Shown: piece by piece, positions 24,038-31,591 of the stretch
Layout of the letters: each line of letters starts with the position of its first letter
Position numbering within the stretch: position 1 is the stretch's first letter
Assembly (NCBI GenBank): GCA_051881315.1
Contig: JBJEPQ010000028.1
Span: 1-39,354 of the forward strand
Reading direction: 5' to 3'
Source of the DNA: CAG-488 sp051881315
GTDB taxonomy: Bacteria > Bacillota > Clostridia > Oscillospirales > Acutalibacteraceae
DNA length: 39,354 nt
Position numbers and translations under genes: made by a program
The notes under the pieces: model-generated
The model's database searches: none
Told to the model about the DNA's origin: nothing
Seen by the model: only the letters and a program-made list of their open reading frames with translations

Positions 24038-24898
24038 ATGACTGAGCATATACTATATCACGCAGACGCTCGTAATCTTAGTTACATAAAAGACAATAGT
24101 GTTCATCTCGTTCTTACATCACCACCATATTTCAATTTAAAAGAGTATCGCAGAGGCAAATCTCAATTAGGAATTATTGACGATTATCAACAATTCCTTG
24201 ATGAATTAGAAAAAGTCTGGAAAGAGTGTTATAGAATATTAGTGCCCGGAGGCAGAATTGTTTGTGTAGTGGGAGATGTATGCTTATCAAGGAGAAAGAA
24301 TGGTAGACATGCAGTATTACCACTTCACTCGGACATTGTAGTATCTTGCAGAAAAATTGGATTTGATAATTTGAATCCTATTTTATGGCATAAGATTTCA
24401 AACGCCAAGTTTGAAGCAAATACAAACAGTTCTATTTTAGGCAAACCTTATGAGCCAAATGCAATCATCAAAAATGATTTGGAATACATTTTGATGGAAA
24501 GAAAACCTGGTGGTTATCGAACTCCAACTATTCAACAAAGGGAAGAAAGCCGAATTGAAAAGGATGATTTTCAAAAGTGGTTTAGCCAAATTTGGGAATT
24601 GCCGGGAGCATCTACCAGAAATGGTCATCCGGCACCATTTCCATTAGAGTTAGCAACTCGACTTGTTAAAATGTTCTCTTTTGTTGGAGACATAGTTGTA
24701 GATCCTTTCTGTGGAAGTGGAACTACAATGTTAGCAGCAATAAATACGAATCGTAATAGTATTGGTGTAGAAACTGAAGCATATTATTGTACTAACACTC
24801 TAACCAGATTAGAAAGTAAAAAAAGCCTTCTAAATGATTTTAGTTTAGATTATATTGATATTAGTTGTGAAAAAGATATCTTCGAAGAACAACAATAG
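24038..24898 (+). CDS. Beta-class DNA methyltransferase (N4-cytosine or N6-adenine), R-M partner
   Basis: A 286-aa methylase. Motif IV TSPPYF (residues 27-32) comes first, and the AdoMet-site motif I DPFCGSGTTMLAA lies near the C-terminus, with a target-recognition region between them: the beta-class order. TSPPY is most typical of N4-cytosine enzymes but also occurs in N6-adenine ones. It should protect the host DNA from the adjacent endonuclease. The start ATG 24038 is preceded by AGGTGA (24026-24031), which spans the R stop codon; GTG 24029 in the same frame is an alternative adding three residues. Low GC like the R gene. The known M.PaeR7I is a much larger methylase, so this pairing is unusual. 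Confidence 0.88.
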   Translation: MTEHILYHADARNLSYIKDNSVHLVLTSPPYFNLKEYRRGKSQLGIIDDYQQFLDELEKVWKECYRILVPGGRIVCVVGDVCLSRRKNGRHAVLPLHSDIVVSCRKIGFDNLNPILWHKISNAKFEANTNSSILGKPYEPNAIIKNDLEYILMERKPGGYRTPTIQQREESRIEKDDFQKWFSQIWELPGASTRNGHPAPFPLELATRLVKMFSFVGDIVVDPFCGSGTTMLAAINTNRNSIGVETEAYYCTNTLTRLESKKSLLNDFSLDYIDISCEKDIFEEQQ

Positions 24899-25020
24899 TT
24901 TAAGCCAATTTGTATTTTAATATCTTAACTTAGCAGAACTGCAAAACATTGATTGATGTGTGAAATCGGAAGTTATAGGGCGTGAGCAGAACTTATCAAA
25001 AGTATTCACGAGAATTTCCA

Positions 25021-25491
25021 ACGATGAAACCGCTTGAGTCGGATAAGAAATTTGACAAGCCTGTTCAGGCTGTTTCGGCAGACGCTCCCGTTGAGGAGGC
25101 CGCTCCTGTTGAGATAGATTTCTCAAAGGTGAAGATTGAGCCGCTTTTCAAGGATCAGGTTGATTTTGAAACTTTCTCAAAGTCCGATTTCCGTGCTGTC
25201 AAGATCAAGGACTGCGTAGCTGTTAAAAAGAGCAAGAAGCTTCTTCAGTTCACTCTTGACGACGGAACAGGCGAGGACAGAACAATCCTCAGCGGTATCC
25301 ACGCCTACTATGAGCCTGAGGAGCTTATCGGCAAGACGGCTATCGCAATAGTAAATCTTCCGCCGAGAAATATGATGGGCATTGACTCCTGCGGTATGCT
25401 GATTTCAGCAGTACACGAGGAAGAGGGCGAGGAAAAGCTTCACCTTCTCATGGTGGACGATCATATTCCTGCCGGCGCAAAGCTGTACTGA
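25021..25491 (+). repeat. 471-bp direct repeat, copy 2 (displaced lysS 3' end)
   Basis: Second copy of the lysS 3' end, 2488 bp downstream of copy 1, ending in TGA rather than TAA. It is followed by the terminator expected for the original lysS. At its 5' boundary, similarity with lysS continues for six more nucleotides with two synonymous changes (TTTCCA versus TTCCCG, both encoding Phe-Pro). Confidence 0.97.
25024..25491 (+). pseudogene. Truncated lysS remnant encoding linker plus Trbp111-like domain
   Basis: An open frame of 155 codons from ATG 25024 (or 169 from GTG 24982) encodes a protein identical to the LysRS C-terminus: the linker and the whole tRNA-binding domain. The LysRS catalytic core is absent. 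Neither start has a good ribosome binding site and no clear promoter is seen, so it is best called a remnant of the duplication. It is nevertheless an intact, uninterrupted domain of the kind that exists as free Trbp111 in other bacteria, and read-through from the methylase gene could express it. Confidence 0.75.
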
Positions 25492-25527
25492 TTTTAATCG
25501 GTTACGCACATAAGGTACAATTATTAT

Positions 25528-25560
25528 CAGGGCAGTCCGAACGGATTGCCCTGTTTGTCT
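25528..25560 (+). terminator. Rho-independent terminator, probably the original lysS terminator
   Basis: AGGGCAGTCCG (25529-25539) pairs with CGGATTGCCCT (25542-25552), with one G-T pair and a tight loop, then GTTTGTCT. It follows copy 2 of the repeat by 37 nt, so the intact lysS is now separated from it by 2.5 kb. Confidence 0.75.
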
Positions 25561-25573
25561 ATGGAGGTAAAAA

Positions 25574-26053
25574 ATGAACACGGAAGTTAAATTCAGATTT
25601 GCACAGAGAAGCGACATTCCTTTAATTTTGGATTTCATCAAAGGCCTTGCCGAATATGAAAAGATGTCTGACGAGGTTGTCGCTGATGAAAAAACGCTCG
25701 AGGAATGGATATTCGATAAGGAGAAAGCCGAGGTAATCTTTGCCCTTGAGGGTGAAAAGGCGGTGGGCTTTGCACTTTTCTTCCACAATTTTTCGACCTT
25801 TCTCGGCAGAGCGGGAATTTATCTTGAGGATCTTTTTGTCCTGCCCGAATACAGGGGCAAGGGTTACGGAAAGGCTCTGCTGAAAAAACTTGCGGCGATC
25901 ACCGTTGAGCGTGGTTGCGGCAGGCTTGAATGGTGCTGTCTTGACTGGAACAAGCCGAGCATTGATTTTTATCTGTCGCTCGGTGCAAAGCCGCTTTCGG
26001 ACTGGACGACCTACCGTGTAACGGGAAAAACCCTGTCTGAGCTTGCCGAATAA
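25574..26053 (+). CDS. GNAT acetyltransferase, diamine/thialysine acetyltransferase-like (SSAT family)
   Basis: A 159-aa acetyl-CoA-dependent N-acetyltransferase. The stretches VGFALFFHNFSTFLGRAGIY, LEDLFVLPEYRGKGYGKALL (acetyl-CoA pyrophosphate loop RGKGYG) and RLEWCCLDWNKPSIDFYLSL match the spermidine/spermine acetyltransferase-like subgroup. Substrates in that subgroup include polyamines, diamines and thialysine; the presence of potABCD in the window makes a polyamine plausible but not shown. TGGAGG lies upstream of the ATG. It is 21 nt upstream of the transporter gene. Confidence 0.85.
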   Translation: MNTEVKFRFAQRSDIPLILDFIKGLAEYEKMSDEVVADEKTLEEWIFDKEKAEVIFALEGEKAVGFALFFHNFSTFLGRAGIYLEDLFVLPEYRGKGYGKALLKKLAAITVERGCGRLEWCCLDWNKPSIDFYLSLGAKPLSDWTTYRVTGKTLSELAE

Positions 26054-26074
26054 ACTGATTTGGAGATGTTCAAA

Positions 26075-26941
26075 ATGTGGATATTTTTTGCATTTGCGTC
26101 GGCTCTTTTTGCAGGACTGACCTCGATTCTTGCAAAGTGCGGAATTAAAAAGACAGACTCAACCGTTGCAACGGCGATAAGGACGGTTGTTGTGCTTGCT
26201 TTTTCGTGGCTGATGGTTTTCGTCGTCGGCTCGGCAGGGGAGATATCCTCGATATCTTGGTACACATTTATTTTTCTTGTGCTTTCGGGAATTGCAACGG
26301 GTGCAAGCTGGCTCTGCTATTTCAAGGCGTTACAGCTCGGCGACATCAACAAGGTTGTGCCGATTGACAAGTCAAGCACGGTGCTGACGATACTGCTTGC
26401 CGCCGTTCTGCTCGGAGAGGGTATAACTCTTTTCAGCGGAATAGGAATAACTCTGATAGCCGTCGGAACATTCCTGATGATTGAGAAAAAGGACGTGCAG
26501 AAAAGCGATGTTCCGAAAAACAGGCGGTGGATATTCTATGCGCTCGGCTCGGCTGTTTTTGCGAGCTTGACTGCGATACTCGGCAAGATCGGTATTTCGG
26601 GCGTTGAGTCCAACCTCGGTACGGCGATCAGGACGGGAGTGGTTCTGATTATGTCATGGATAATGGTGTTTGTCAGCGGCAAGGGAAAGGAGCTTGGCGG
26701 CATACCGAAAAAGGAGCTTGTTTTCATCTGCCTTTCGGGACTGGCGACGGGCGGCTCGTGGCTCTGCTACTACAAGGCACTAAAGGACGGACCGGCAAGC
26801 GTTGTTGTGCCGATCGACAAGCTCAGCATACTTGTTACAATTCTGTTTTCATACATAGTCTTTCACGAGAAGCTCTCCAAAAAAGCCGCTCTCGGACTTA
26901 TCCTGACCGTCGGCGGAACTTTGCTGATGCTGGCGAAATAG
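26075..26941 (+). CDS. DMT-superfamily (EamA) transporter
   Basis: A 288-aa, ten-helix protein made of two clearly similar halves. Each has a KxGI segment, a TAIRTxVVL helix and a SGxATGxSWLCYxKAL motif followed by VVPIDK (about 90 and 235), and the first half ends AAVLLGEGITLFSG. This internal duplication is typical of the EamA fold. No substrate can be assigned. ATG 26075 is chosen because GGAG lies 9 nt upstream; in-frame TTG 26060 is less likely. It probably forms an operon with the acetyltransferase gene. Confidence 0.85.
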   Translation: MWIFFAFASALFAGLTSILAKCGIKKTDSTVATAIRTVVVLAFSWLMVFVVGSAGEISSISWYTFIFLVLSGIATGASWLCYFKALQLGDINKVVPIDKSSTVLTILLAAVLLGEGITLFSGIGITLIAVGTFLMIEKKDVQKSDVPKNRRWIFYALGSAVFASLTAILGKIGISGVESNLGTAIRTGVVLIMSWIMVFVSGKGKELGGIPKKELVFICLSGLATGGSWLCYYKALKDGPASVVVPIDKLSILVTILFSYIVFHEKLSKKAALGLILTVGGTLLMLAK

Positions 26942-27003
26942 AATTGAGATTTTAGATGTTAGATTTTAGACAATACCTTATTTCTTATTCGATGAAACTT
27001 TTC

Positions 27004-27151
27004 AAGGCTTCCCCTTAAGGGGAAGCTCCGCCGCAGGCGGTGATGAGGTGGAGCAAGTTTGATGACATTATTTTTTTGCTTAATTTTCTGCTTTTTACAC
27101 CTCATCCGTCACGTCCTTCGTCCGTGCCACCTTCCCCTCAAGGGGAAGGCT
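27004..27151. repeat. MITE-like repeat unit (copy B)
   Basis: The ends are near-perfect inverted repeats and each is palindromic: AAGGCTTCCCCTTAAGGGGA at the left and CCTTCCCCTCAAGGGGAAGG at the right. The right half contains CACCTCATCCGTCACGTCC, resembling CCCCTCCGTCAC in copies A and C. Confidence 0.65.
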
Positions 27152-27220
27152 GAAATTAGACGTCAGATTTTAGATGTTAGGTTTTAGACGATATAGTTTC
27201 AAATTTCGATAAATTATTTC

Positions 27221-27370
27221 GGCTGTCAGCGAAGCTGACTGAGGGATTTATAATACATTTATTTAATGTCTAAAATCTTGTATCTATATCGGATTTAACT
27301 TTGCAATTTGCACTTATCCCCTCCGTCACGTCGTTCCTCCGTGCCACGTCCCCTTGCAACAAGGGGAGGC
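27221..27370. repeat. MITE-like repeat unit (copy C)
   Basis: It shares the stretch starting GCTGTCAGCGAAGCTGACTG (27222-27247) and CACTTATCCCCTCCGTCAC (27311-27329) with copy A at 33-253. It ends in CCCCTTGCAACAAGGGGAGG. It lacks the roughly 90-nt hairpin insert present in copy A. Confidence 0.65.
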
Positions 27371-27578
27371 TAAATTGTTCTTTTAAACTTTAATTTTACA
27401 CGTCTAAAATCTAACATCTAATGTCTACCGTCTAATTTGGGGAAGGCTGACAAATTTACTGAAACTGTTATAGTTAAGATTATTGCGGAGCTTTCACCGG
27501 GGGAGATTTTTAATTGATTGTTGATTTTACCGTGTGATGATGTTATTATAAATATATAAAACATTTAGGGGGATAATC

Positions 27579-28988
27579 ATGGCTGACAAATCAAAGACGG
27601 GCAAGCTCTCCGGGCGGCTCCTTTTCAACCTGATTTTATTCGGTCTTATCGGACAGATTGCATGGAATGTTGAAAATATGTATTTCAACACCTTCCTTTA
27701 TAATTCGATTTACAAGGGTGCGTCCCAGGCGGCGATAGACGGTTCGATCAACGTTATTGACGCTGTCAGCAAGATGGTTGCCTATTCGGCAATCACCGCT
27801 ATGCTTACCACGCTGATTATGGGCGCTCTCAGTGACAGGAAAGGCTCAAGAAAACGCTTTATTTCTGTCGGCTACATAATCTGGGGCGTTATTATCGGCG
27901 GCTTCGGCATAATTTCAAGGGACAATGTTTCCGCTATTTTCGGTATCAGCGACGCCGCAAAGGCTCTGACGGCTACCGTGTGGATAGTCATTGTTATGGA
28001 TATGGTGATGACCTTTGTCGGCTCGACCGCAAACGACGCCTGCTTCAACGCATGGGTTACCGACTCGACCACCAACCGCAACCGTGCGACTGCCGAAAGC
28101 GTGCTTGCCTTTATGCCTATGGCGGCTCTCGGTCTTGTGCTTGCCCTCGGCGGAGTTCTACTTGCAGGTGACGATGTGCAGAAAAGCTACGAATATTTCT
28201 TCCTTATCCTCGGTGCTGTCGTGTTTGTCTGCGGCGTAATAGGTCTTTTCACACTCAAGGACGTTCCGAAAACCGTTGATAATTCAGGCAGTTTCTTCAA
28301 TGATCTCGTTTACGGACTTAAACCCTCCGTTATCAGGGAAAACTCAAAGCTTTATCTCACCCTGCTTGCGGTCTGTGCTTATTCGATCGCATTTCAGGTT
28401 TTCTTCCCGTATCTGATAATATATCTCCAGCACAGTCCCGACGGCTTTTTCAGCGGTGACTCTTTGCAGATTACACCTGCGCTGATCGCCGTGGCACTTA
28501 TCGCTGTTGTTGCGATGGTCGCAGGAATAATCCTTGTCGGAAAGCTTGCCGACAAATACGGCAAGAACAAGCTCGTCATTCCGATGCTCGTTCTCTTTGT
28601 TGCGGGACTGACGGTGCTTTATTTCGCACACGATCTCAAGCTCCTGATTATCGGCGTTGTACCGACTGCGATCGGCTACTGCCTTCTGGGAATTATGCTC
28701 AATGCCGCAGTCAGGGACTTCACACCCGAAAGCAAAACAGGTCTTTTCCAAGGGGTGAGAATGATTTTTGCCGTAATGATACCGATGGTTGTCGGTCCGT
28801 ATGTCGGCAAGAAAGCGATATTCAGTTCGGGCGTTTATTACACCGACGATTACGGCGTTTCTCAGATTGTTCCGTCCTCGTCAATGTTCCTTTATGCGGC
28901 GATCGTCTGCGCTTTTGCCGTCATTCCGATAGTAATTATACTCTGCAAGGGCGGATTTTCCGTTACTCAGAATAAAAAAGAACAATAA
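27579..28988 (+). CDS. MFS / sugar-cation symporter-like transporter
   Basis: A 469-aa protein with about 12 membrane segments. The loop MGALSDRKGSRKRFISVGYI after helix 2-3 is the major facilitator signature (G-x-x-x-D-R-x-G-x-R-x-R), and a second copy VGKLADKYGKNKLVIPM lies in the C-terminal half. The N-terminal NVENMYFNTFLYNSIY region resembles transporters of the GPH/SLC45-like group that carry sugars; the substrate is not certain. AGGGGG precedes the ATG. Single gene with its own terminator. Confidence 0.85.
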   Translation: MADKSKTGKLSGRLLFNLILFGLIGQIAWNVENMYFNTFLYNSIYKGASQAAIDGSINVIDAVSKMVAYSAITAMLTTLIMGALSDRKGSRKRFISVGYIIWGVIIGGFGIISRDNVSAIFGISDAAKALTATVWIVIVMDMVMTFVGSTANDACFNAWVTDSTTNRNRATAESVLAFMPMAALGLVLALGGVLLAGDDVQKSYEYFFLILGAVVFVCGVIGLFTLKDVPKTVDNSGSFFNDLVYGLKPSVIRENSKLYLTLLAVCAYSIAFQVFFPYLIIYLQHSPDGFFSGDSLQITPALIAVALIAVVAMVAGIILVGKLADKYGKNKLVIPMLVLFVAGLTVLYFAHDLKLLIIGVVPTAIGYCLLGIMLNAAVRDFTPESKTGLFQGVRMIFAVMIPMVVGPYVGKKAIFSSGVYYTDDYGVSQIVPSSSMFLYAAIVCAFAVIPIVIILCKGGFSVTQNKKEQ

Positions 28989-28992
28989 TGCG

Positions 28993-29027
28993 AAAATAAG
29001 GCTCGGATGTCGAGTCTTATTTTTTTA
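28993..29027 (+). terminator. Rho-independent terminator after the MFS gene
   Basis: AAAATAAG-g-CTCG pairs with CGAG-t-CTTATTTT around loop GATGT, ending in seven or more T. Confidence 0.85.
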
Positions 29028-29102
29028 CTGTTAAAGATATTAAAATTAAATATGTATTTTTGTGTATAAGGCCGATTTTTCGTGCGTGAAACCATAATTC
29101 AG

Positions 29103-29130
29103 TTGACAATTTGCTGTTTTGTAGTATAAT
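29103..29130 (+). promoter_or_regulatory. Promoter of the surface-polymer operon
   Basis: Perfect TTGACA (29103-29108), 16-nt spacer, perfect TATAAT (29125-29130). The first start codon is 90 nt downstream. Confidence 0.85.
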
Positions 29131-29219
29131 ACAATAGTCATTTTGCGGAGTGGAATAATGTGCCTTTTCAGGTTTATTCAACCGCAATTATCAAACAATA
29201 TATCCGAGAGGTTTTGTCG

Positions 29220-29906
29220 ATGATATCCGTTGTTCTTGCGGCATATAAAGGCGAAAAGTATATAGGCGCTCAGGTCGAGTCCATTTTAAACCAGCTCGGC
29301 GAGGACGACGAGCTTATTATTTCCGACGATTTTCCTGCAGGAAAAACCAAGGAGAGCATTTCGGAGCTGATTGGCCGTGACAAAAGGATCATGTATATCA
29401 ACGGTCCGGGCAGGGGAGTTGTCGCAAATTTTGAGTTTGCAATCTCCGAGGCTCGGGGAGATTTCATCTTCCTTTCCGATCAGGATGACGTCTGGCTTGA
29501 CGGCAAGGTTGAAAGGGTTGTCCGTGAGCTTGAAAGCGGAGTCGATCTTGTACTTCACAATGCGGATATTACCGACGGCGAGCTTAACAGAACGGGTGAG
29601 ACTGCCTTTGATCTGAACAGAACGAAAACAGGCTTACTTAATAATATAATCAAAAATTCATATCAGGGCTGCTGTATGGCTTTTCGTTCGGAGATGAAGA
29701 AATTCATTCTTCCTTTTCCGAAGAAGCTTCCTATGCACGACCAGTGGATAGGCTTGATGGCAGAGAAGCACGGCAGAGTCAGCTTTATTGACGAGCCGCT
29801 AATTCTTTACAGAAGGCACGGCGGTAATGTTACGGGCGGCGGAAGCGGAATATTGACGAAGATCAAATGGAGAGCGGAAATTATTTTTGCCGTTCTTGGA
29901 CGCTGA
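29220..29906 (+). CDS. Family-2 glycosyltransferase
   Basis: A 228-aa GT-A glycosyltransferase. ISVVLAAYKGEKYIGAQVES, ELIISDD and the metal-site motif LSDQDDVWL are typical of rhamnosyltransferase-like family-2 enzymes, and HDQWIGLMAEKHGRVSFIDE near the C-terminus fits the same group. I start at ATG 29220 because GAGAGG lies about 8 nt upstream and the protein then begins at the conserved strand; the longer in-frame GTG start at 29160 adds 20 unrelated residues. First gene of the operon 29220-33514. It probably adds a sugar to a lipid-linked polymer at the inner membrane face. Confidence 0.87.
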   Translation: MISVVLAAYKGEKYIGAQVESILNQLGEDDELIISDDFPAGKTKESISELIGRDKRIMYINGPGRGVVANFEFAISEARGDFIFLSDQDDVWLDGKVERVVRELESGVDLVLHNADITDGELNRTGETAFDLNRTKTGLLNNIIKNSYQGCCMAFRSEMKKFILPFPKKLPMHDQWIGLMAEKHGRVSFIDEPLILYRRHGGNVTGGGSGILTKIKWRAEIIFAVLGR

Positions 29907-29939
29907 GCATTGCTTAAATAACGGAAAGTAGGTTAGTAT

Positions 29940-30701
29940 ATGTATAATATGGTTACGGGAAGTATTGTTACTTACAACAATATTTCCACCATAGCCAAAA
30001 CTCTGGAAACTCTTTTCGGAGAGACAAAAGATATTGACTTTAAGCTTTATGTTTTAGATAACGGATCGAGCGACGGAACGCCCGAATATATCGAGAAGAA
30101 TTATCCGGATGTGACTGTTATCAGAAGCGGAAAAAACGTCGGCTTCGGTGCAGGACATAATATCATCATAAATCAGGTCGAGTCGAAATATCATGCGGTT
30201 ATAAATCCCGATATCGTGCTCACTCAGAACGCCGTCAAGAAAATGGCGGATTATATGGACGGTAATCCCGATATCGGTCTGCTTTCGCCGAGGATTTGCT
30301 TTCCCGACGGCAGAGATCAGATACTCGGCAAGCGCAATCCGCATCTCAAGTATCTTGTCGCAAGCCGACTCAGGGGTGACGAGCCGAGCAAGCTTTTAAG
30401 GGAATATGCAATGCTTGACTGCGACCTTTCAAAGCCCACAGAGATTGAGAACGCCACCGGATGCTTTATGTTCATTCGCACGGATATTCTCAAAAGTATC
30501 GGCGGATTTGACGACGGATTCTTTATGTACTTTGAGGACGCCGATCTTGCAAGGCGCGTCAATGAGGTTTCAAAATGTGTTTATTATCCCGACGCTGTCG
30601 TCAATCACGTCTGGGGCAGGGACAGCAAACGAAATTTCAAGCTTATGCTTGTCCACATCAATTCGATGTTAAGATATTTCCGCAAGTGGAAAACGATATG
30701 A
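29940..30701 (+). CDS. Family-2 glycosyltransferase (WbbL-like)
   Basis: A 253-aa enzyme with GSIVTYNNISTIAKTLETL, YVLDNGSSDGTPEYIEK, NVGFGAGHN, the donor/metal motif VINPDIVL and a late GGFDDGFFMYFEDADLARRV. This pattern is typical of WbbL-type dTDP-rhamnosyl transferases. The sugar donor is inferred, since no dTDP-rhamnose genes lie in the window. It lies 33 nt after the first glycosyltransferase and 9 nt before the ABC permease. Confidence 0.88.
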   Translation: MYNMVTGSIVTYNNISTIAKTLETLFGETKDIDFKLYVLDNGSSDGTPEYIEKNYPDVTVIRSGKNVGFGAGHNIIINQVESKYHAVINPDIVLTQNAVKKMADYMDGNPDIGLLSPRICFPDGRDQILGKRNPHLKYLVASRLRGDEPSKLLREYAMLDCDLSKPTEIENATGCFMFIRTDILKSIGGFDDGFFMYFEDADLARRVNEVSKCVYYPDAVVNHVWGRDSKRNFKLMLVHINSMLRYFRKWKTI

Positions 30702-30710
30702 GGTGATACT

Positions 30711-31574
30711 ATGGCAGAGGAAAAAGCTAAAAGGCTACCGTTAAAGCAGTATGCTAAAAACGCCTATAAATACAGATATCTTATGCAGGAGATAGTTCGC
30801 AAGAACGTTAAGCTTCAGTACAGAAATTCATTTCTCGGAATTTTCTGGACTATGCTCCAGCCGTTTCTTACGATGCTTGTTCTTGTTTTTATATTCACGA
30901 AGATCTTCGGTAAAGCCAATGACGGCGTTGTATGCTATCCCGTTTATCTTCTGACCGGACGCTTGCTTTATGAGTTCTTTACCCAGTCAACAAACAGGGC
31001 TATGAGGTCGATCCGAAACTCCGCTTCGGTGCTCAAAAAGGTTTATGTTCCGAAATATATTTATCCTATTTCAAATGTTCTTTCAACGTTCATTACCTTC
31101 TTGATTTCCCTGCTTGTGCTTGTTCTTGTTATGGGATATTTTCTGATTAAAAATCAGTTCACCATGCAGTATCCCGATCTTCATCTTTCGTGGTACATTC
31201 TGCTTTCGTTTGTGCCTATAATTTTTCTTTGTGTTTTCAGCACGGGCGTCGGTCTTATCCTTTCGGTTTTGAATGTTTACTTCAAGGATATCGAATATAT
31301 TTACAGCGTTATTACGCTTATGCTTTTCTATGTCACTCCGATTATGTATAGCCTTAAAACCCTTGCGAGAAGCGGAGTAAACTCAATCGTAATGAAAATT
31401 CTTATGCTTAATCCGCTATATAGCATACTTGAAATGTTCCGATCCTGTGTTCTTTACTGTTCGATGTGGAACTGGAATCATTTCCTTTACGCTCTGGGAA
31501 TTTCACTGTTTACACTTGCTGTCGGACTTTTCGTCTTCTACAAGCATCAGGACAGATTTATCCTTTATATTTGA
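30711..31574 (+). CDS. Polysaccharide/teichoic acid ABC exporter permease (TagG/Wzm-like)
   Basis: A 287-aa membrane protein of the ABC-2 type. The N-terminal amphipathic region with RYLMQEIVRKNVKLQYRNSF and LGIFWTMLQPFLTMLVLVFI is diagnostic for O-antigen and wall teichoic acid exporters, followed by about six membrane helices (ending GISLFTLAVGLFVFYKHQDR). It pairs with the ATPase encoded next. It should flip lipid-linked polymer to the outer face of the membrane. Confidence 0.9.
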   Translation: MAEEKAKRLPLKQYAKNAYKYRYLMQEIVRKNVKLQYRNSFLGIFWTMLQPFLTMLVLVFIFTKIFGKANDGVVCYPVYLLTGRLLYEFFTQSTNRAMRSIRNSASVLKKVYVPKYIYPISNVLSTFITFLISLLVLVLVMGYFLIKNQFTMQYPDLHLSWYILLSFVPIIFLCVFSTGVGLILSVLNVYFKDIEYIYSVITLMLFYVTPIMYSLKTLARSGVNSIVMKILMLNPLYSILEMFRSCVLYCSMWNWNHFLYALGISLFTLAVGLFVFYKHQDRFILYI

Positions 31575-31591
31575 GAGGTGGCACATTTTTT

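Larger units (their letters stand above)
26952..27421. repeat. Composite repeat block with 20-bp perfect terminal inverted repeats
   Basis: TTAGATGTTAGATTTTAGAC at 26952-26971 is exactly the reverse complement of 27402-27421, and a direct copy with one mismatch lies at 27170-27189. Between these copies sit two hairpin-ended units, 27004-27151 and 27221-27370. No ORF fits. This looks like a nested, non-autonomous mobile or hairpin repeat cluster. Confidence 0.7.

Noticed and set aside
26942..27578. CRISPR array suggested by recurring short repeats
   Set aside because: The recurring motifs are few, unevenly spaced and in both orientations, and belong to hairpin-ended interspersed repeats rather than regular repeat-spacer units.
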